A stretch of 64,000 nucleotides of DNA from contig JBBMNZ010000030.1 in assembly GCA_037954325.1 (NCBI GenBank), positions 5,959,001-6,023,000 on the forward strand. The letters run 5' to 3'. The DNA is from Fistularia commersonii. Taxonomy: Eukaryota; Chordata; Actinopteri; Syngnathiformes; Fistulariidae. Both the position numbers and the translations under genes were made by a program. Positions 11,407 through 22,465 of this stretch are shown one piece after another. Below the pieces are notes generated by a model. It was not told the origin of the DNA, did no database searches, and saw only the letters and a list, made by a program, of their open reading frames with translations. Position 1 is the stretch's first letter, and every line of letters begins with the position of its first letter.

Positions 11407-14400
11407 TGTGTGTGTTTTTACCCTTCTTTACTTTAGCTTATGTCATTTTGAACATATCTGATGTTTGTTTATGATATGTAAGAGATCGTATGGGAATGGA
11501 TAAATTTGTTTTGCTGTCTGTGTCAAAACGTGAAATGCAGCTAGAAATGACCTGTATTACATTGCTCTTGCAACACTGACCACAATAGAAATATTAAACC
11601 TGAAGCCTAAAAACTGTAACAATAAAACCATCATATTGATATTAATATTTTACTGCTTTAAAGTCAAATAATGGATTCTAAAGTCAAGCTAATTTTCATT
11701 TTTGACTACGATGTTCATTCTGTGCATCTTCTGCGCATCTTCTTATTACAATCTTTGACATAAACATAGTTGATCAATGAAATACCAGACAAGTCGTCTT
11801 GCATTATATGTACTCTGGATACACTTAATTTTTTACTGAAGCTGGTTGGATACAAATGGATAATTCATATTTGAAGAGTAACAGCAGATTTATCATCATC
11901 CGAGTATCTCAACTCCCAAATTTTGACGCGTAGAGCTCTGAAAAATTGAAATGGAAGTGAGACGTGCTTACTTTCCTCCGGTCCTCGGCCGCATTCAGTT
12001 TCTTCAGGATGTCCCCCAGAGAGATATCCCTCTTCGGGGGGGTGGTCACACAGTGGGCGACATCAGACACGGGAGAGGGTGGCTTCAGAATCACCTCGAA
12101 CGCCTGTCCCGAGGCCCGCTTGTTGATGGGCTTGATGTCCATGTCTATACATGAGTGGGAACAATTGAGAGAAAGGAAGAGGGAGAGATGAAAGTAAAAT
12201 GTGAGACAGGAAGTGAGCTTGAGCGGTAAGACGATTCATTTAGAGCGTTTAAATAAACCAGAAGATTTGATTCTGATTTATGCTCACCCTCGAAATCTCC
12301 CATGATGTTTTTGCGAGTCTCGGGATACAGACAAGAGCAGATGAGTGAGAGGACTGAGATCTCCTTCATCTTCTCTTTGTAAGCTGTGGGGACAAACAGA
12401 GACGCGTTCACGTAAAGACACAGAAACACAGACAAAACATAATTAACCCACTTCTTTCCTCCGCGGGAGGCCTTTGATGTAAATATAACATTTCAGGGAT
12501 AAATATTCATCGATCCTCAAATAAGGAGAAACCTCATCAAAGGGTGTCTGGACGAGCTGAAATGCCCTGGGTTTTTCTAGACATTTTGTGGGACCGTGGA
12601 TCGGTCCCCGCAGCTGAAACACGTCCGTTCTCGGGGGATTCCTCAAACATCATTATCTATGCATTTCATTCAATCCCAATTATTTGTAAATCTCAGCAGA
12701 CCCGTGCCTTTGTACATGTCACCTTTTATTATTAGCAACTAATTAAAATATTTAGAGAGTGTGTCTCACAGTGATTTACAAGAAGGTAGAATACAGATAA
12801 AAGCAAAATATTATTTTCAGCACTTAAGAAATTAAAAAAGGAAAATAGCCACCGAATAGCGTGCCCCCAGTCTTTGTTATCTGAAGGTTACAGATAAGCA
12901 CGGTGGCCAAAATATGTTGAGCTTATCAGCACAACTCAATGATATGACCACCGACCCCTCGGTCCATTTATAGTCTGAAGAGTTAATAGCATTGGAGCAA
13001 ATCTGGCATTTAATCATCCTGGATGCATCGGGCGACCTGCTTCCTTCTCCAGGGGAAGAGCAAAGAGCTGGAAAGAGGAGACAACCAAAAAAAAAAAAGA
13101 AAAACAGGAACCTTGTCTCACCTTCATCTTTTTCAATTTCTGTTTGTGTTTTATCGGCTTGGAATGTAATTAGCTTGTTTTATTAGCTTGTAATGTAAGC
13201 CGGGACTTCGTATTCGGTCCCGACAGAGGGAGCGGTGGTGAAATTATCTGCAACTCACTGCAGGATGCACAGTGCTGGCTGCAGGGTGGTGTTGAGGTGG
13301 CGCAGATTTGCATGTTGGTTGTCAAAGTATCGAATAATCCGCCACCTCGAGCCTCCGGGCCTAAAAGGGCTCCGTTGATTCATGATTTACAACAGGCTAT
13401 GGCTGCAAAGCCAGAAATGAGATTTACTGTGACAAAGCATCTCCACGGTGGGAGTATGATTAATCCAAATCCTCTTCCTCGCTCCTATTCCCTGCTCTTC
13501 TTCCTCTGCTCTTCTCTGCATCTCGCTTTCTGCCCTGCAGACTGGCAGACGCCACCGTAATCTGATCAACTCTCAGATGAAGCTCTCACAATTCTCTGAT
13601 GGTCTTGTTAACCCTCTTCCCTCAGGACGAAGAAGGAGAGGGCGTGAGTTGTGTGTGTGTGTGTGGGAGGGGGGGGGTGGAAGGAGGAGAAAAATCTGGA
13701 TAAAAGGAGAGTGTGTTGGGGTGGAGATAAAGGTGCTGGGGAAGCAGAAATAGTGATGAGATGAAAAGGTCTGAGAGGGAGGAGAGAGTGGAAGGGGAGT
13801 AGCGATGGAAAAAGCCAGCTGGTGGGTTGGGGGCACCTTTCTGCCAGCAGCTCCTTGAATTGAACCGAGTCACAGACAGGGGGGATTAAAAAAAAAAAAG
13901 CAGCAGAGCTCCCGGGGAGGGGTGGGGGCTGCAGCGGCCCCCGATAACTGCCCTCAGGATGTCCTAATGGAGGCGCCCTCAGGTGGACGACACTTAAATT
14001 TGTAGTTAGCGGACCATATCGTTTCTGCTGAGGTGGGGCGGAGGGGACGTGCGGGCGGTGGCGGAGCTTTTGCAGGGTTGTGGCGGCCTCATTGAGCTGT
14101 GTGTAAGTCAAGACCCCACCGGCCATTTTCTCCCACTCCCAACCCATCTTGACAGCTGAAGGGACAAATAATTAGCAAATCAGTGGAGCAGGTAATTTGT
14201 GTTAAGTGCTGGCGTTGCAGATCAACACAGGCTGGTCATTTGGTTGTTGCTGAGATGAGGGTGTGGCCCTTCTCCCTTTTACACATAAGATTTATTCATT
14301 TTATCAGGAGACGGATATTTTCGATGACATTTGTTTTTGTTCTACAGAGAAGTCACTCCCTCCCTGTCCCTTGAAATCACTCTTGCTTGGAACCGCGGAG

Positions 14401-16907
14401 CAATTTCTTTTATGCCCCTAATAAAACAATGTATATATGTCACCCTCCGCTGTGACAAAAACTGAAAAAAAATCCTATTATTACTCTCAAGAACCAAAGC
14501 TATTTTCTTTTGCTAACAACTGCCTTGAACCTAATCTCAGCGCAAACATAAAAAAATATCAAATGTTAGCAGAGTTTGCGAGGCATGCCTATTTCTTTCC
14601 TTAACGGCTATATTTTAATGATTGTAACCGCGTTACTTCTTAATTCTAATGTAGATCACTTCACTGTCGGTTATCCCCGTTGGTAATATTGGCAATGATA
14701 AGTTAGATATGTTCAATAATAAGAATGCTGAAAATATGTCATACATGCCGCAGTGGAAGTCGCATTCAAGAATTGTTACCGAAAAGCTTCATACATTCCT
14801 TTAAAAGGAAGCGTAATTACACTCCGAGGCATGTAACTTCTCATCTCTGAGCAGATATTGTGATTAAGTTTACACTCAAAGTATTCGGATACTGGTACAC
14901 AGGCCCAAAGCCCCCCACGATGATATGAGATGTCTGACAGGTGTGACACCACCCTCCTGTTTCAAGGTCTGCAGGCTGCGTTCAACCATCTCAGCATTCC
15001 CGAGTGGTTTATTCAACCCAGACCGCAAACAGTCTGCAAGCTACTTCCTCTTCCAATCCATCAGCTGAAGATTGCAGATCATCAATATCTATTGTGCACC
15101 TCCCCCGCCAGCTCCCCCCACTCCCTGCATCAGCCCCCATGTCATCTGTTGCTGATGCATTCTCAGTCCAATCCTCCCTTTCTCTGTTTTTCACTCACAC
15201 TCTCTGTTTCCCCCTGAGAGCTCTCATCCTGCCTTTGCACCAACCACCCCACCTCTGTCTGCTGCATTGCCTCTATCATTAAAAAGCTCAGCCGCCACCC
15301 CAAGAATTCTCAGAGAAAGGAAAGGGATAGCTTTGGGGGGCAAAGAGACATAAAGTGAAAAAAAAAAAAAAAAAAATCTGTTTTTGGACAGACTGCAGAT
15401 TGCGGCCTTGTGTATCACAACATTTACTCCTCCCTCCCAGGAGCTGTAATCTCACGCTGGCACAGGCTTGGCATTAGTGTTCAGCGCGTACAGGCCCTTT
15501 ACAGCCCGGCCACTGAGCATCAATATAATCATACAATTATGAAGATCTTACAATGACAAGACTGACTATTAAAACAAAACATTATGGCGCCTACAATGAT
15601 CAGAGGGAGGTCTCGTCATTTCATGCAGGTCTAGCGACAAATGGCTCCAATACCACACCCTGTGTCCGCTCAAGATCAACGCGATGAATGCGGCAAAATT
15701 AAGCAAATGGGATGTTTGCTTATCGTAAACAATTTTCCTTTTTGTTCAAAAAAGGGAGATGAATGGGAGAATCTGCCACTGAATCGTTTCCACGCGTGTG
15801 TGTGGGGGGGCAACGTATGGCGTGCCACCACTGTAGACCGATGTCACCTCTTCCCCTTAAAGTGCAACAGTCATCTGAGCCGGTAATGGGAGTGTCCCGT
15901 ATTGATCAATGGGACCGTCTTCCTCAGGCTTTGTGCAGATGGACCCCAATAACCGTGGCAATTTAGAGGAAAGACGCGACATATAAAAGCGCTTTGCATT
16001 TCTGTTAATATTTTACCAAGATTGTTGTGTCTTGGTGCACAAAGGATCTGATTCGAGGGCACTGGCCAAGTGACCACACCTAATCGAATATGACAAGTGA
16101 GTATGATAAGGATCAGTATACGTGCTTGGAGGCCTTAATGCACATGGGTGTGCACTTTGGATCTGAGACTAGATTTATTGTTAGCATAGATGAGCACCGC
16201 ATCTTTTAAAGGGATATCTCCATCTTTGCTTCATAGACACTCAGTGTCCCCATAGCCATTTTGTTGACTGACGTCCGCGAATATAATCGAGCCAAGTGAA
16301 CTCGGCGACAAAGCAAGTGCTGACTGGCATTGATGATGGGGTGATGACTGCTTCCTGCTCTTTGCCCATCCCATTCTGCCTGTCCACAGCTCAAATCATG
16401 GAGGACGGAGGGGGATGCAGAGGAGGAGGCGTGGGGGGGGATAAATATAACAGTCAGGGCTCATGCAGCAGCGCAGACACCAGCGCACTTACTGCTGTCT
16501 GTCTGCATGGCCCCCCATCCATCAGGTGCCTCGCCAACCAGAAAGCAAACGCACTATCTCTTGCAGACACACTATTTACACACACACAAAACCCAACATG
16601 CTTGTGAGCATTAAATGAAGCCCTGGGTGTCTGATTGATCCGGGTTGCAGGTCATATTTGAGAAACCTAATCAAATTTGAACACAAATACAATTCTTTCC
16701 ACCCTCTGTTACATGTTTTTTCAAAAATATGTTTAATATTCTATCAAATAATGTAACATCATAGATGCGCAATAACACAATACAGACAATGTAGTAGTAT
16801 TTCTAAAAGAATTGGATATTCATTGATTTATATGTCAGTCATAAATTCCTTCTCGATTGCAAAGACATTCTGCAAGACCGCCCTCTCCCTCTCCCCATCT
16901 CCCACTC

Positions 16908-16954
<47 letters not shown>

Positions 16955-17070
16955 CATCCCTATAGGTGTCACCCACAAAACTGCCTCAACAGGCTTTCAC
17001 CTACAGCTACTGCTACATTGGCTGGTGGATGGCCCAGTTTTTTTTTTTTGTCTGAGTGTGTGCGTGTCTG

Positions 17071-17144
<74 letters not shown>

Positions 17145-17740
17145 AGATTTGTCACGGTGAAGCGTCTGACAGGCCGGAGAGGGCTGGCGCGCTTTGCAGG
17201 GACCGGAGCAGTTGGGTGGGGTCGCTGGCGCTGCATTATGCTGCTGCTCGGCTGTGACTCAGGCGATCAAGGCAGGTGCGGCTGCGGAGATCGACCGAAT
17301 GCAGCCAAAAATATCACTTGGCTTGTTTCTTATTTATTCATTGCATCTATTATAGACCAAATCCTCATCTACTCCCCTGCTTTCACTAGAATACGAACAT
17401 GCGCCATTGATCATCAACGCCGCCAAAACGAATCTCTGGTTATATTGAACATTATTTGGATTCGGTGATAAACCAAACTGCCTTTGGCTCTAATATTTTT
17501 GTAGGAAAAGGAGGATTTGAATGTTTTTTTTCTAAAATAATCCTCCAAAAGATACATGCAGATGAGTTTGGCCGCTCCCTCTCATCAACCCTCAGCATCC
17601 TTTTGTGCCATGGGTGTCGCCACCGTCTCAGCATCCCTAAACCTGCGAAGCCCGCCCCCCGCCCCAACCCCGATGCCCGGCTTCGATGAAAAAAATCACA
17701 CGAATGCGGTAGAAAACTCACCGATCGCGGTCTTGGCCAT
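9576..17740 (-). CDS. stmn2: Stathmin-2 (SCG10), neuronal microtubule-destabilising phosphoprotein
   Basis: Five coding exons on -: 17740-17722, 12383-12288, 12144-11972, 10733-10542, 9635-9576. They give 179 codons plus a stop, the same length as mammalian STMN2. The N-terminus MAKTAIAYKEKMKEISVLSL is followed by ICSC, with Cys22 and Cys24 at the palmitoylation positions that anchor STMN2 to Golgi and growth-cone vesicles. Then come KRASGQAFE, the stathmin-like domain and a long tubulin-binding helix. Phosphosite positions S50, S62 (SP) and S97 are kept; the JNK site S73 is Thr73-Pro. The protein binds two tubulin dimers and promotes axon growth and repair. The first and last coding exons (19 and 60 bp) were found by splice matching. 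The sequence fits STMN2 better than STMN1, 3 or 4. I cannot say whether it is the teleost a or b copy. Confidence 0.94.
9636..9668 (-). promoter_or_regulatory. stmn2: UG-repeat 3' splice site of stmn2 terminal coding exon
   Basis: Read in the transcript sense, the last intron ends with (UG)9, then a GGUGUGUUCACAG-type acceptor abutting the 60-bp terminal exon. The plus-strand CA run is 9649-9666. UG repeats beside a 3' splice site are the classic binding context for TDP-43, as in CFTR exon 9. Binding here is inferred. Confidence 0.7.
10060..10310 (+). mobile_element. Possible LINE reverse-transcriptase relic in stmn2 intron 4
   Basis: One plus-strand frame holds FKAPYIWNDPLESC, which resembles the [AP-x-x-WN-x-LP] region near the C-terminus of CR1/L2-type fish LINE polymerases, followed by RFMFT-like residues out of frame. 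It is short and broken. The identification is tentative. Confidence 0.3.
11133..11417. repeat. (TG)n and TG/CG alternating repeats in stmn2 intron 3
   Basis: Two blocks: (TG)n at about 11133-11169, and a compound run at 11299-11417 in which purines and pyrimidines alternate almost without break, including CGCGCG and GCACGCACGCG. In the stmn2 transcript these read as CA-rich. The second block is a strong Z-DNA-type sequence. Confidence 0.9.
12384..17721 (-). other. stmn2: stmn2 intron 1 with microsatellites and repeat-poor blocks
   Basis: A 5.3-kb intron separates the 19-bp first coding exon from exon 2. It holds (CT)n at 16904-16950, (TG)n at 17079-17143 and a proline-rich chance ORF on - near 13608-14147. 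The stretches 14360-14900 and 15440-15720 are repeat-poor and of mixed composition and could be conserved non-coding elements. No additional exon was found. Confidence 0.5.
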
Positions 17741-17965
17741 GTCTGGAGTGTCGTGGAGAGAGTTCGCTGGATGCTGCTGCTGCTGGTCGGGATGGAAGGA
17801 CTGCTGCTAAGGCACTGAGTCAGCAGAGAAGGGGGCTGCCGGTGCGCCTGGTGGTCTGTTATGAGCTGCGTCAAGCCAGTGGGAAGGAACTAGATCATGG
17901 CAGCGAGTTTGGAGGGGTGGCTTTCAGAATAAAAGTGTCAGCTTCCACCTCCGCATTGGTACATC
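17741..17965 (-). promoter_or_regulatory. stmn2: stmn2 5' UTR and promoter
   Basis: Upstream of the stmn2 ATG on - lie (CAG)-rich 5' UTR sequence and an AP-1-type TGACTCA (plus-strand TGAGTCA, 17816-17822). Further up come a TATA-like TTTTATTC (about 17925-17933) and an ACCAAT box (plus-strand ATTGGT, 17955-17960). The CTGACTCAGTGCCTTA stretch resembles what I remember of the mammalian STMN2 5' UTR; an alignment would confirm this. The transcription start is inferred. Confidence 0.55.
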
Positions 17966-20175
17966 ACAAATTATTGTCGATCCCCCACCTTCTGAACGAT
18001 CAGTAACAGCAATGGTAATAAAAATCTTAATAATCATCACCATTACTGTTGCTATCTTGGCAAGACTATTTCTTCATACACCGCCTTTCTGTTTTTCAAA
18101 GTAGGATGATGAAAAAAAATATGTGTAGGATATTAATAACAACAGAGTAAAACAGTAAAAATAATCAGCTGAATCTACAAACTTCATTAAAATAAGAAAA
18201 AAAAAACATCAGAGATGTGAAGTAACTTAATCAGCTCCACTTGAAATACTACAGTAGTGCATGTAGGCCTTCGTGAAATGTTTGAGAATTAGATGGTTGT
18301 ACTGTACCTGTATATCTTGTTTTTTGCTTTTTTTTATAGAGGTGGATTTCTGTTTGGTAAATCTAAGTACTCACAATTTGAGCACTCTAGCAGTTATTGA
18401 ATATGAGTTGAAGCAGATAAGTCAAATTTACATTTAGATGCATAATATTCTGAAATTGAGGCGGGGATGTGGGTAAGTTAAGTGTTTCGCAGAGCACAAA
18501 GGTTATACGGCCGGCTGAACCACTTCTTCTGACAAAGCAAATATGTTTCTGTTATGATTTTTTGTATAATTGTTAGTTTTTGTGGTGATGTAGGAACCGG
18601 TCCACCGTACCGAGCATCCAAGGTATCTTGACTGAAGATAACAGAAAGGAGACATACTTTGACTATTTTCTGCCGGGCAATATTCCACATCCTGTATTTC
18701 ATCATGTCACTAATAGTCTGAAGCCCTCTCTTAAAGTGATCACGGTAATTCATTATTACTGTTGAGCTTTGTATTTTAGAAAGTAATCCATCCCAAATAA
18801 CTTATTAATTTTTCAAAAAGTTATTTAGCTCTATTTAGCTCTTCCTTGAACACACTTAGTGGAAAGCAGTTAGTTACACAACTCCATACATTACTCACAC
18901 ATTTGTGTTGCTCTGTAGGTTTCTTCATACATTTTCTTTTCTTATCTTATCTTATACTTCACTGGGTCAAGCCCTTAATCCTAAAACCCTAGGTAGTCCT
19001 TTTATTTTCTCTATTAATGTAATAACGCAATATAAATATCAAAGATAGTGAAGGGGTGTCGAAAACATCTTCAGGGAAAATGTTTTCTCAACAAGAGGAG
19101 GCAGAGAAAAACATTGATATATATTATAAAAAAACAAGTTGTATATGTATAATATACATTATTCTCAATCAAATATATGGCCAATTAGAAGTTTATCTAC
19201 AGTTTATACATGGTACAATATACAAAGAAAAAAAATATAGAAAACATAGTTAGGATTCTGACATTACTTTTACTGTTTGGTTTCAATGGATTGCCTAAAA
19301 GTAATAGATTATATCGGAGTCTATGAAAAGATACACAGCATGTCCAGCTGGTTTTATTTCACCCATTTTACTAATTGTAAATATAATATGTTATAAATAT
19401 GAATGTGATTACTGAGCTTGGAAAAGAGAATTTACTATAACAGAAAAGTGTGATGTTATGACAGTGAAGTGCTGCCTAATAAACATCCCATCTCTGCACC
19501 AGGATGCTGCTGGTTAGCTCACTGGACCACAACAGTAAATGACGTTATGGTGATGACAAAACTCACTAGGTGGCAGCAAATTCCATGTTTTATGAGTTTC
19601 AGGGAAGCCATGGGGGAAGCTACTTGACAAAGGACAGCAAAAGTGTCCATTCATCCCAGAATGTGGATAAATGTGGATTCAGACCCCCTTTCAGTGAAAT
19701 GTGAATCATGAACAGAGTATAAAACTGGAATAAATGTGAGACATGGTCTTTTTTTACAGAGCATGTACAGTCTATATCTTGTTTAATGCATAGAGTATGG
19801 CTGCAGACCTTATGAATGTTTACACATTAACCCCAATGATGCCAAAGCAAATTTCATATCTTAATATATGAAAGTAAATGAATGATCAGTGTCAATATAC
19901 TAAGGTCAATCAACATGAGATAGCAAGGTTATAAAACATCTTTGAGAAGCACATAAGTCAAGAGCCAGAGAAATCATGGCCCTTTGTGTATAGTCTGTCT
20001 CCATTGTCATTTTGTGACTGAGCTTGAGCCCAAAACTGAAAGTTTTGCAATGTTCAGTGGGTCAGAGCAGTTGCATTCTCCTTTCACACGATGGGCTCTC
20101 CATCTACTCGGAGTTGAGTTTAGAGAAGAGTAAGAGGAACCAAGGGTAGGAAGTGGATTAGAAATTCAGTTCAAG
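17966..20175. other. AT-rich intergenic sequence between stmn2 and the L2 LINE
   Basis: No exon, RNA gene or confident repeat is visible. The short open frames on - at 18478-18753 show no family resemblance. Confidence 0.45.
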
Positions 20176-20179
20176 CTCA

Positions 20180-20835
20180 AAATACAATATCTAACGGCGA
20201 GCAGTAATGTGGCAAGATCTTCCTCTTTATTGTACTTCAACGGGAGGCCTGGCCTGGCCAACCAACTGTCATTCTCAGCAAACGTCGCAGCAGTCGCACG
20301 TTCCTGCAGACTTCTCCTCTACAACATCAGGAAGATTCGCAGGTTCCTCACGGACGATACAGCGCAGATACTCATCCAGGCTCTAGACATCTCTCATTTT
20401 TGACAACTGCAACTCGCTCCTTGCCGATGCCCCAGCGGGGACCATCAGGCCTCTGGAGCTTATTGGCGACTGTCCACCCCAACACTCAGAGCCCCTGGCT
20501 GCAATCGAACCGGTCTCAGCTCCTCTTGGTCTTGGCTCCTCAGTGGTGGAACAAACTCCCGAAAAAGGTCAAAACAGCTGCCTTTCGCCGTAAGCTGAAC
20601 ACATACCTCTTCACCCTACCCTACTAATCACACTTGGCCCCAACCCCCCCGCAAAAAAAAAAAAAGGATGAAAGGAATGTATGTATGTATATGGTTCTGA
20701 GATGGCTATTTGGTTGAGTGGTCACTTCTAACTTCCGACTACTGGTACTTCGGATCTTCTGTGACTGAATTGCACTTTTTGTAAGTCGCTTTGGATAAAA
20801 GCGTCTGCCAAATGACTGTGATATAATATAATGTA
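20180..20835 (+). mobile_element. L2-type LINE 3' end, broken reverse-transcriptase relic
   Basis: Fragments of the LINE polymerase C-terminus can be read: NQLSFSANVAAVARSCRLLL, YNIRKIRRFLTDD, then after a stop DNCNSLLAD, and after a deletion VLAPQWWNKLPKKV. The 3' tail ttgtaagtcgctttggataa-aagcgtctgccaaatgac is the well-known fish L2 terminus. The frame is broken by a stop, a frame change and internal deletion, so the copy is dead. It is 5'-truncated. Confidence 0.85.
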
Positions 20836-21303
20836 ATGAGGCAGTTGGGTGAAGATGGCCGCGTGTGATTGAACTCTGTAGAAGTCACGCCTACTCGTAT
20901 AACAACATCTAAACATAGCAAGGGCAGTTATGGAACATGATTATCTGAGACCCAACACAACAGTCCCTTTGCTGACTGTCACCAATCAGGGTCACCACGT
21001 CACTAATTTATTTCAGTATTTATATTTGATGGAACTCCAACACCACTACATTCTGGAGCCATTTTTGCATTTGTTTTGTACTTTCAGCAAATATTTACTG
21101 ACAACTTGAACGTTTGAAAACACGAGTTTAATGCGGGGCTTCATATATTCTTCCCAGTTTTTTTGCATTGAGACTTGACTTATTCCATCTCTTATAATCA
21201 AGGATGACACTTACTCCACTTCTGACACACACACTGCCAGGATATAACTTTACAATTATGAGTGGTCAGAGCTTATTATTCTAGTATGAATTCACGGTTA
21301 GAA

Positions 21304-21337
21304 TGACGTCATTTCTAGTTACTAGAATATGACGTCA
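21304..21337. promoter_or_regulatory. Two perfect cAMP-response elements
   Basis: TGACGTCA occurs at 21304-21311 and again at 21330-21337, 26 bp apart start to start. Each is the full palindromic CREB/ATF site. They lie about 150 bp upstream of the CpG-rich segment that probably holds the slc7a7 transcription start. The sites are seen; the regulatory role is inferred. Confidence 0.6.
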
Positions 21338-21479
21338 AGGCTAATGACGAATTACCGTAACAGGGGTACACCTGTGAGACCGAATCACATGTATAGATCC
21401 ATCCGCAGAGGGATGACCACATTTCTGCCTCAGTCACGGGACACTGATAAATAACACCGACTTATCGTTTATCCGTTTA

Positions 21480-21690
21480 TTTGTTTGTCATTTTTCGCCG
21501 TAAATTCGTCTGCTACGATGCGCACGTTTTGTCGCCCAGCCCACCGGTGTTTTTGTCTGAGGCGGAGCCAGCGGCAGATGTTGGCGGCTGGCGGATGTCT
21601 TAAGCCCGGGGTGCTACTTTAAGCCAAGGCCGTGTTGAAGAGATGCTTGTCTCACCGGGAAACGCGACACGTTACGGGTATGGTGGCTCT
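21480..21690 (+). promoter_or_regulatory. slc7a7: CpG-rich promoter / first non-coding exon candidate of slc7a7
   Basis: A GC- and CpG-rich island in AT-rich DNA, ending in a possible splice donor (ttacgg|gtatgg, about 21677-21682). It is on the same strand side as slc7a7, 3.2 kb upstream of its first coding exon, with no other gene between. A likely acceptor for a 5' UTR exon is tcttcacag ending near 24622. The assignment to slc7a7 is an inference from position. Confidence 0.45.
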
Positions 21691-22334
21691 TTTCGTCTTT
21701 TTACGCGTTGACTTCCGGGTTCCAGTGACTTGCCCAATTATAGTATTACGATGCTCAGAAAATACATCTTAACTGCTAATGTATAGGTTCCACCCTACAG
21801 CATCCAGCAACGCTAGCACATGTTGCGTCAGCTAATGTTAACAATGTACTTCTTGGCGGAAGCAGTTAGGTACTCGTTTAGCCTGCTGCTTCTTGTTTGT
21901 GCAGTTTAAGAGAACCCCCACTTCTTCTAGCCTTGGCAATGCTAACAAGGCTAAGTGGCACTAATTATTAACATCCTCCGAAGATTTGTGCGTGGAACAG
22001 CAGCGAGTGCCTCTGATAACCGCGAATGCTAACGACGCGAAAATAGTGAGGCAAGTGTGCAAAATGTCCCAATAACTTGACGAAATCTTTATCTGGAAAT
22101 CATGTGGGGGTTAAGTCCTCCACACTACGTATCTTTCAGTCGATGTTCGAGTGTAAGGAACAGTTTTTTCTACGGGTGACCGGGACCGGCGTTTTTAAAT
22201 TAAATAAAGCATCAGCAACCGCATATTTATTTTATAAGAACAAACCAAGAACCAATTAAGTGAAAAAATACACAGTAACTTTAAGTGATGCGGATCCGTA
22301 GGATATGACTTTTCGTTAGACGAAAAGTATTGTT

Positions 22335-22465
22335 TTGATTGGGTTTAGTCTGTTTTCTTTCAATGCAATGACTTTTTTTTGTATTTCCTACTTTTGTTGC
22401 CTTGTGAAGCACTTTGTGATTCTGTATCTGTGAAAGGTGTTGTATAAATAAAGATTGGTCTCTTA
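22335..22465 (+). mobile_element. LINE 3' tail fragment (Rex1/Maui-like)
   Basis: The stretch ttgtgaagcactttgtgatt followed by a ctgtgaaaggtgttgtataaataaag tail is the 3' end typical of Rex1/L2-related fish LINEs. Only the tail is present. Confidence 0.55.

Noticed and set aside
13608..14147. 179-codon proline-rich minus-strand ORF
   Set aside because: It lies within stmn2 intron 1 over low-complexity purine-rich sequence and has no domain or splice support.
9576..17740. Stathmin gene as stmn1, stmn3 or stmn4
   Set aside because: The AYKEKMKE...ICSC palmitoylation leader excludes stmn1. The PPSPVS and EVRRNKELREEL segments and the 179-aa length fit STMN2 better than 3 or 4.
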